In this document: one piece after another, positions 1 to 9,600 of the stretch
Layout of the letters: every line of letters begins with the position of its first letter
Numbering within the stretch: the stretch's first letter is position 1
Assembly (NCBI GenBank): GCA_037976565.1
Contig: CP137685.1
Location: 19,332,449 to 19,396,448 of the forward strand
Reading direction: 5' to 3'
DNA length: 64,000 bases
From: Mesocentrotus franciscanus
Taxonomy: Eukaryota > Echinodermata > Echinoidea > Camarodonta > Strongylocentrotidae
Made by a program: the position numbers and the translations under genes
The notes under the pieces: model-generated
Seen by the model: the letters and a program-made list of their open reading frames with translations, nothing else
The model's database searches: none
What the model was told of the DNA's origin: nothing

Positions 1-561
1 TTTACCCACATAAATAACTCGGTACGGTATTGTACGATTCAGTCCCAGAAAGCATCCCAATGTAGTAACTAGATGTACAGTTTGTCAGAAAGGGCTCACT
101 TCGAATCATCGGGTCATCGCATCCGGTCGGATGGTCGCGTTACACGACCTTTCGTGAAACGAAGGCGGAAGATCATGCGAAGATGCACGTTAAGGACGCG
201 GCCTTTCGTAGATTTGCCATAGGGATTTCACAAAGTGTCAGGTAATTAAACCAGACCATTTGTAGATGAGAGGGGTTTATTTTATATACATTACCCCGAC
301 ATTTCGTGAATAAAGGGTATGTTTTCACAAAAGGTCGGGTAACGCGAACACCCGACCCGACGCGATGATTGTAATTGCATTTGTAATAAACATGACCCCA
401 GGCCATGAATTTATTTGGCCGGATGTTTTATTTTCCGTAAAAATAAAAATACATACATTATAAGTATAAAGAACATTATACAAATCATGAAAAATAGCCG
501 ACGCCCGACTATTCATTGCTTCCTATAGAGGGCCAGAAATTAATGATTGAATATGACTTAC

Positions 562-688
562 GAAAAGGAAAGTATTTATGCTGGTGTTGGTATGGCATAA
601 ATCCTGTCTTTGCTTCGGCGACTTCCTTGGGTACCGTGTCTCCGACGAGAAAGAAAATTTCCATCTTGATGTCGGGATCCTTGTTGAT
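562..688 (-). CDS. FADS-like exon 5: segment after histidine box 2
   Basis: The exon encodes 42 residues plus one base, from [17 protein letters not shown] to [11 protein letters not shown], with acceptor CACCAG and donor C|GTAAGT. It matches the vertebrate FADS region HKDPDVNM...YNHQHEYFF. No continuation exon was found in bases 1-561, so the gene leaves the window here. The acceptor sits directly at the end of a long CT microsatellite. Confidence 0.93.
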
Positions 689-3600
689 CTGGTGAACGAG
701 AGAGAGAGGAAGGGAGATATATAGAGAGAGAGAGAGGGGGAGAGAGAGATAGAGAGAGAGAGAGGGGGAGGGAGAAAGAGGGGGGGGGAGAGGAGAGAGG
801 GTGAGATAGATGACAGAGATAGAGATAGAGAGACAGAGAGAGAGAGTGTGGAGGGGGAGACAGACAGAGATAGAGAGTAAGAGAGAGAGAGAGAGAAAGA
901 AAGAGGGAGTCAATTCTCAGAAGTTAGTCAAAGGATCATTAGTCAAATTAGTCATGAAGCAATGATTAGACTCGGTTAATAAACATTCAATATCCCACTT
1001 CTTCTTCGGGTTAATGATGATTCATTCGTACTTTTTGTCTGCACAGTATTTCAATGAGGATAGATACCCGGTAGTGACTAATGAAATGTCGGGCAGTCAT
1101 TCTGTCGAAACAACATGCCATTGTAGTTCATTTGGGACGTGAAGCATACCTGTGTTCTTGGCCACTCAAGATTAACAAGAATAGCGGTCTATAACATAAA
1201 TAAAATTAATTACAGGTTCCTTTTAGTCCATGTTTTAGGGGGAAAACACCGAAATGACTGATCAAGGGAAGTATAAAACACGGTCTTTAAATACAGGTTT
1301 TCTTTATTTACAGGTTTATATACCGCATTTTTAAATGAGAAACATTGTTCTGAAGATAGCAGAAAATGGGTCTCTATAGACAAGATAAGTGAAAGACACG
1401 TGACTGTCGAGAAGGCCAGGGCGGATCCAGGCTTCTGTAATGCACGCGGGCACAATTCCAAAAAGTCTCTGACAAGGAAGAAAAAAAGGTGGGGTGTAAC
1501 ATTTTAAGGTAATTATTTTGGCTCAAACGTTTGAAGAGGCCTGAAAACAGAATTGGGTGGGGCATATTGTGTACTGGTACGCACGATTGGATTTTTGCGG
1601 GGGTACGGGCTGGCTGTGCCCCTCATATTAGAGAAGGTAACTTACCACGTTTGGTTTAGCATGGTGCTGATAATGACGGTACTTCCACCAAGAAGCTGGT
1701 GCACCCTGTAAAACAGAAACAGAGCAGTTACATGAAACGGGGGGAGAAGACATAGTCATGGATTCTAGGACAATTACCTGATTACCCATGCAACCAAACC
1801 GCTGTCGTAAAACCATTTTAGGCAATAACGAACATATAGTATAAACCCTCTCTATATAGGTTCCTCTGGTGGTTTACTGAGAGATGGACAACGGCACCAC
1901 TTTTCTGGAAGTTACACCCAGCCATCCCGAGTACTCAGCGATTTGTGCAGAGCAGGAGCGGGGTCCAACTCAGCACCCCACCCCAAAAGGAAAACTTTGA
2001 AAAAAAACCTACAACCTAAATAAATGAATAGGTCTGTCCCAGGGTGTAGCCCCCCCCCCCCACTTCCCTGGTACACATGCACATAATTGTATACAAAACA
2101 TTTGGAAACCGGAAGTATTGGAATTGATCTCTCCTAAATAACACCAGTTTAATAATAAAGGCGATTTTGATAGCCTTCTCCTCTGACAAAATCAAATGAC
2201 AATTTGATTTATTTCCTGTAGTTTCCTCAGAATGAGAATGCTTTTTTTCCATCGTTCAGCACTGCTACATCATAAAACATACTGAAAATTCCTCATACGC
2301 ATCCGGCGCCTTTACCTGAATCCCAGCAAAAACGAACTCCTGCACGATGTAGTTGAGCTTGGTGGATCTGAAGACGGAGAGATGACCGAAATCGTGGTTG
2401 AGCCACGCCCCCTGTGTCTGGCTGGTCCCCATGAAGAGGCCTGCAAGGAGGAAGGAGAGGATGTTGGACCCGAAGTAGCGCACGGTAGCGTAGGCCAGGA
2501 CTTCGAGAGCAATGATGTGGCCCAGCTGGAACGCGTAGAACCAGAAGTTGGGCTTGTACAGATCCTGGTGGTATCAAGAAAAGAAAAGAAAAGGGGAAAA
2601 AAAGAAAAAGGAAAGGAAAGAAAAGGAAAGAAAAGGAAAGAAAAAGAAAGAAAAGGAAAGAAAAGGAAAGAAAAGAAAAGGGAGGAGCATAAGAAGGAGG
2701 AGTAGAATGAAAAGGAGAAGGAGCGTACGAAGAAGAGGAAGAAGGAGAAGAAGAAGGAAATGAATTAAGAAGAAGAAGAAGAAGAAGAAGAAAAGGAAAC
2801 AAGCAAGGACTTACTGATGATTACTTAATTAAAGGCAAAAATAAGAATGACGAATAGCGAAATGTTTATGTTTACGTTTGTCGTGTTTAATATGCAGAGG
2901 CCAGCATTGAGCAGGCTAAAACATGAACGATTCTAGGACAAAAGACCCTTGCATAACCACCATCAACTACCCTCGGCGAATGCATACGCCCGGACCAATA
3001 CTACTTAATAAAACACGATCGCAACTACTTAAAGAAAATAAACCCAAGGGAATTTCGATAGCCCCTTGCGTCATCTATTGGATTGTGAGAACATGTCAAT
3101 GACGTATTACGTAATCCGTACATGATTTTTATGTGACAATAATTGTGCTTGAGTTTGATTTTTTCGAAAAAAAGTTGCGATCAAGTACCCTAATGACAAT
3201 TATTACGTTGCCTCCACCCCTGGAAATCCTGAGGTATACATTCAATGAATTCTACCCCGCGCGACCCGAGGTCAACCTCCATAAAAAGTAAATAATGATA
3301 ATAATAATTTTGTTTACCCAGGGAATCCTCATCAGCATCAATGCTGTTCTCCCTGAGGGCCCTGCAATTATCATTACCCCAGCAATTGCCGGATACCCAT
3401 TTACACCTGGGTAGAGAGTCGCAAATGTGGATTAATGTCTTGGCTAAGGACCTTGGCTGGGATTCGAACCCTTAACCCTTGGATTGCGAGTCAAGCTAAT
3501 GAACCACTATAGAGTGGTGAAGTGTGACGTCATCAAAAATCTATTTTTGGAATTTCTCAATTTTTTCTTCATTTTCAAAAAGACCACCAAAAATAATGTC

Positions 3601-6600
3601 CAAATGTCGAAAACCAATTTAATATGTTAAGTATTGGCTGAGATATGACCATCTGAATAAAAAGATTGCCTATGGGAACTCAGTGTTATATTGCTCTGGC
3701 TCCTAATGTTATGAGCCAGAGCAATATAACACTGAGTTCCCATAGGCAATCTTTACTCAGATGGTCATATCTCGGCAAATACTTAACATATTCAATTGGT
3801 TTTCGACATTTTGACATTATTTTTGGTGCTCTTTCGGAAAATGAAGAAAAAATTGAGAAATTCCAAAAAAAGATTTTTATGACGTCACAGCTTCGGTACT
3901 CTATACAACAACAAATTGCCGGAAAGGGGGATAAGTGTTCTAGTGTTAGTGACCCGTTCTTGTCTAGGTTAGTTGTCCGGGGTCGTTGTCCTGATTCGGA
4001 TATGAGAAACCCGAGCGATCTCTAGATTTGCAAAACAAATTACCATATAAACACAACAACAAAATAAAGTTTTTCCTGGGTAACTCCTCATAATTTAGTG
4101 AACCAAAAAGTTTCGAACAAATTTAACCAGAGAGACTGTACCTGTGGGTCTTATGTAACTGTGTGAAAATCGGAGGTATCCGTCAAGTCATGCTTGAATG
4201 AGCATGCTTTAAAGGGAAATCCAACCCAAAATAATCATCTACTCTAAAAGAAAGCAGAAATATCAGGGAAGCAAACTGATGAAAGTTTCAATTAAATCTG
4301 ACTAAATATAAGAAATTTATGATTTTTTGAAAGTTGTAATCACTATACGTATGGGCACTTCAATTTGGCTGAAGCGTTAATGTCAATGTGAGGTAGTGCC
4401 GGACTACTTTCCCATCATTCTGTTCCAGCATAATTTATAAAATGACTAAAATTCAAATATTTCAAAAATTCATGGCTCAGGAGGCTCTATTTTTTTAAGA
4501 GGACCTATAATAATATGCTATCTATAATATATTTTGACTAGTGCCCCAAGAGAGAAGGAACTTACGAGAAAAACAGAAATTAATGATACTTTTGTACACG
4601 GCAAATGGGAGAATTATCCACGTCCTACGTCACAATCCACTGACCAAACTACCAATTTGGGATTCGCATAGACTTGATCCTTGATCTCTTATTTCAAACA
4701 TTCATAACTTTCTTACTATTGGTCCGATTCATTTCAAACTTTTGCCATTCTGTTTCTGTTATTTTTCTGCATTCATTCAAATCAACTTATTACAATTAAG
4801 GGTTGGATTGCCACATTTAAAAAGGCACAGGATTATCATTTCTCTATTGTACTGAGTACTATTTGTTGTTCAAAACTTTGCGGTTCAGAAATTATGAGGA
4901 GTTGCTCAGGAGCGAACTTCCTATTTTGTTGTGTTTAGTTTCTTTTTTTTCTTTTTCGATGACTTTCATCTTGTGCTTTTGTTTTTTCACCAATCTATTC
5001 CGACATGTAACAAAAATATTGTTTCATTACCATTGTCTTTGTTAGCTCCTTCACATTATCGAAGTCGTGTGCGAGTTCGTTGCTCCGGTTGTCGTACCCT
5101 TCGACCCGTCCGATGCGGTACAGTTTGAGGTACTTGTTGACGAACTGACGATCACGATGAAACGCACCGAACGCATCCTGAAATGAGTGAATAAATGAAT
5201 AATAATAAGATGAAAAACTATTCTCCTCTTCATACCATATCAAAATATAATTACACATGTTTTCCCCTTTTCAGCACCCCCCTCTCTCTCTGTCTCTGTC
5301 TCTGTCTCTCTCACTTTCTCTCTCCTTTTTTCCTCTCTCTTTCTCTTTACTTTTCTCTATCTCTCCCCCTCTCGCTCTCTCTCTCTCTCCTCTCCCTCTC
5401 TTACAAGCTTCGTGCTTTCACGGAATTAGAGTATTAGAAGGAAATATCTGTTGAATCTGAATCTGAATCTACTGTAGATCATGGTATACGAATAGGTGTT
5501 CTTTTTCTTCTCCATCCAAAAAAAGAGTCGCCTCAGAAATAAACCTACAGAAAGCAGCGATAAACCTCTCGTATTTTCCTTTCAAATAGAACAACCAGAT
5601 TAAGCACTGATTTAGTAAATAATCGGGGGCTTATCTTGAATATTTATCTTCAGTATCTTATTAACTAAATATAATGAGTGATAAAACGTGAATGGCGCGT
5701 TATTGGATTATCACTCTGAAGATGTTTAACGTCCGATTTGTTAGTCAGAATCTTTCGATGCATAGTCGAATGATCGAGGAACCCAAGCGTCATCATGACA
5801 TCATCCCATCATAAATCATAATGGATGAATGGCAATGATTTTATTCTTTAACCATTTTAGAGGTCATAAACTCTCGGATGGCGGGGTGCATGGTGGTGTC
5901 TCTGTCGTTTTTAATAGAGTTAAAAGAGAAATAAAGAATTATTTTAGCTATGTTAAACGTCAAGGCCTATACAATATAAAACTTATCTTTTTATCGTCAT
6001 AATTAATGTCAAATATTTACTGAACAACCAATACGACATGGAATATATTGGTTTTATTTGATTTGATCTTTACATTCTAAATTTCACATTTCGAATTCGA
6101 TTGGCGCGGAATACATGTGTATCATGAATCAAAATGTAACATAATTATACGTGATTTTATTCCACACTTCATTATAGTTAGAGGAAATCGAACATAATAG
6201 TGAAATGTTCCACCTTCCTGGTTAAAAAGGAGAGGTTGAATTGTGCATAAATGAATACTTCTCGGAGGAGGGGGGCATCTCGCGAAATTTTGAGCACACT
6301 GGTCCTGGTGTCTCATGTTTTCTCAAGTTTATCGTGCGTTTCCTAACCCCTATTAATTACCAATGACTTTTTTAAACACAATTTTTTTACTAAGTGTTTG
6401 CTTTACATTATATCGATAATCCATGCATTTTGGATGGATATATATATTCATAGCCTAAAATGGTAGATGAATATATATTCATAGTCTAAAATGGTAGATT
6501 ACGCTTACAGAAAAGTAAGGTGTTATGAATAAGGTTCCCTATAAGTAACATGATATATAGTCAAGAAAGCTTGAATACAGGAATACGTGTTAAATATTGG

Positions 6601-9600
6601 GACATCCCTGTTACAAGGGATACATCATTCTGCTTCTGCAATAATAATCTATTCTTTACACGAAAAAGTACATGAATTTATTTTTTGTCACAAAAAAAAT
6701 TTCCCTTCCCTAGAAAAAAAAAAATCGGCTAGAAATTTAATTAATTAATTAATTTATTTACTTCTGATATTTATACAGAGTGGCACATATCACCAATTTG
6801 GTGGTCTTCCATGAGGCCCTGTTTGGTAATAATAAAACAAATAACAGCATCAAAAACAAAATAGATAAATACACAAGCATATAAACAGGTAAAATACACA
6901 TTAATTGGTATCCCCATGAAATAACTGATCATTCAAGAATCATCCTTGATCATTTACAAGAAATAGGTGAATGGAATTTTCAAATTAAATAAAATTTACA
7001 AACGTTCATTTAATAATCTGATATAGCTTAACGCACGGGATACCAAAATTGTTATATACATATTTACATTCAATTGCTCTTTAACTAATACACTTAGGTT
7101 GTTTACAAGATAGCTGAAAATGGATACATTACATGTATGAATACATGATAAAACGATAACCATTTCAACCAAATTTCATAATTTTGCAAATAGGAAAAAA
7201 ATGGTTAGCTTCGCACAAAACCCCAAAAGTTCACTTACACGTCTTCTACAGATAACAGGGCTTTTAGAGCGTGTTTAAAACTGTTCAAAGTAGGTGACAT
7301 TTTGACAGAACTTTTAAGTTGGTTCCATACTCTAATTCCAGAAATTAGAGGACTATTTTTATAAGTATCCGTCCTAAATTTGGGTACACACAATGCATCC
7401 CTTACAGCATGTCTTGTGTTGTGATCATGTAGTGAACTAACATGATGTAAATCTTGTTTTAAGTATGTTGGTGCCATGTCATGCATTGATTTATACATCA
7501 TCACTGCACGTCAAACTGGAAACGTGTCTGAATAGGCATCCATCCTAAGCGACTAAACATATCATTTGAAGATACTTCAAATCCTTCTCCCAGCACTACA
7601 CGTGCAGCTCTTTTTTCAACCTTTTGTAATTTAATCGTTTGTCTTTGAAATCGCTCAGACCACACCGAGGAACAATAATCAAAATGAGGAAGTACGTTGG
7701 TATTATACAGAAGTTTTAGAGATCTTGTTGGAACATAACTTTTGGCTCGCTTAATTACACTAATATTTCTTTGAGCAGTTTTAATAACTTTTTCCACATG
7801 CTCCGTCCAACGTAACTCCTCGTCGATCATGACACCCAGGCATTTTGCCACTTTTACTCTTTTCAAACAGCTGCCGTTTAGTGTGACAGAAAAATCATTT
7901 ACTCCGTTAAGAACTGATCGTGATCCAATAAGCATCACATTTGTCTTATCCGCATTAAGAACTAGACGGTTTGTTGTTACCCATGGAAATATGAAAATAT
8001 GAATGTCTTGTCTAGTTTTATACTAGGGAGTTTGGGCACATATTCTTTCATCTATAAGTATCTCTCCCTATCTTAGCATTGATCGATCTAGACAGACCAT
8101 AACAGGGTTTTGGGGTAGATTGTGTGTTTTAATAAATAAAAAAACTCATAATTTTAATTCTGTATAATAATATGTTGAGAAGAATTAAGTTTTATATGTT
8201 TTGGGATATATGTGTATTTGTATTTATACATATTGGTTTTTTGTTTGTTTGTTTGTCTAATTATTACCAATGACTTGTAAATATGTAATTTTTATATGAT
8301 TGAAAGTAATAAAATAAAAAAAATAAAAAATAAAAAAAAGTTTTGTTCTGAAAAAAGGCAATGCTTGTTCTAGTTTTGGGGGTGTAGTGCGGTAATATTT
8401 CCCTATTTTTTATTGTGATATATTTAGTCCTATACATTGTGAAATTATGAACAATGAATTATGTTGTATTTATGTTCGTTTATCGAACGATAAGAAAGCT
8501 TTGTGATGATTCTGTTGCAGTTTGAATTTGAATTTGAATTTTATTAGTAAACTTCATTCATATACATGAACATTTTGTTTCATAATGCATAAATAAAACA
8601 AATATATAAATAAGAAATTCAACAAGTGGTATAGTTTCTCGAGTAATCACAAATTAACAATAAACAATGTAGCTTGTATATATACAGTGGTAAATGATAT
8701 TATTACAAAATAGTTGTATGACACGTACCAGCCTATGTTTGACGATAAAGATACATAACAAATGGGAATGGGAATGATAATTTCAATATTGATGTTCTAA
8801 AAGAATGGGTGGGATGTTAAAATTCCCTCAGTATTTATGATTGTTTTAATATACTTACAGAAGTGCTCAATTATATTTTCATTCTCAAGTTTCATAATGC
8901 TTACAAATTTCTCTTCATCGCTAAGATCTTTAAACTGTCCAGATATTTCAGCCATTTTATTGAGAAATACCCCCCTTTCAGCCTTATATACAATACAATC
9001 CATTATGGTATGAAATTCATCCCCAACCCTTCCCAAGTTACAGTCATTACAAGTTCTTAAATGTGAAGGTATTTTTCCGGACGTCTATGTCTTCCAGTTT
9101 CTATCGGTAGGTTATTAGAACTAATTCTAAATCGGCAGATATTTGTTCGTAGTTTACGGTTTTTAACGGTTAATAAATATTTCTCTGTTTTCATACTCTG
9201 CTTAAATAGATTATATGTTCTCAATTTATTTTGTTCATTGCCATTTACACCATCACTACACAAATCCATCAAGAACTGGCGGTGGTAAAGGTCTTCCATT
9301 TTGGTTTCTATTTGTATAAACTAGGACTATGGAAAATGCTTTGCTTCTATGTTATGTACGAAAAGGAATTGGAGTTTTGAGAAATAAATTCAATGAACTA
9401 AAATAATAACGTGTCAAGGTTATTGATTTTATGGGTAACAATGGCATTTCGGGTTACATAAAGGGAGGGTAGAGAAGGATCCGGTCAGTAAATATTCTGA
9501 ATAAAATATTGTTAATGGTTACAGACAAAGAAAGCTAATGCAGTTTGACCGGAAAAGTTGTTTACTCACTATGAACATTTAAAAAAATCATATAGGTCAA

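Noticed and set aside
509..913. 134-codon minus-strand frame as a single protein
   Set aside because: Only the part at 562-688 is coding (FADS-like exon 5). The Ser/Leu-rich rest is the GA microsatellite before the acceptor.
1410..1450. GCGGATCCAGG-type motifs (also near 10050, 10805, 11610, 16320, 56895) as a regulatory site
   Set aside because: The motif recurs at the edges of low-complexity GGGGCC patches and looks like a dispersed repeat terminus; boundaries could not be set by eye.
2293..2802. 169-codon minus-strand frame
   Set aside because: An out-of-frame shadow of FADS-like exon 3 fused to the purine microsatellite.
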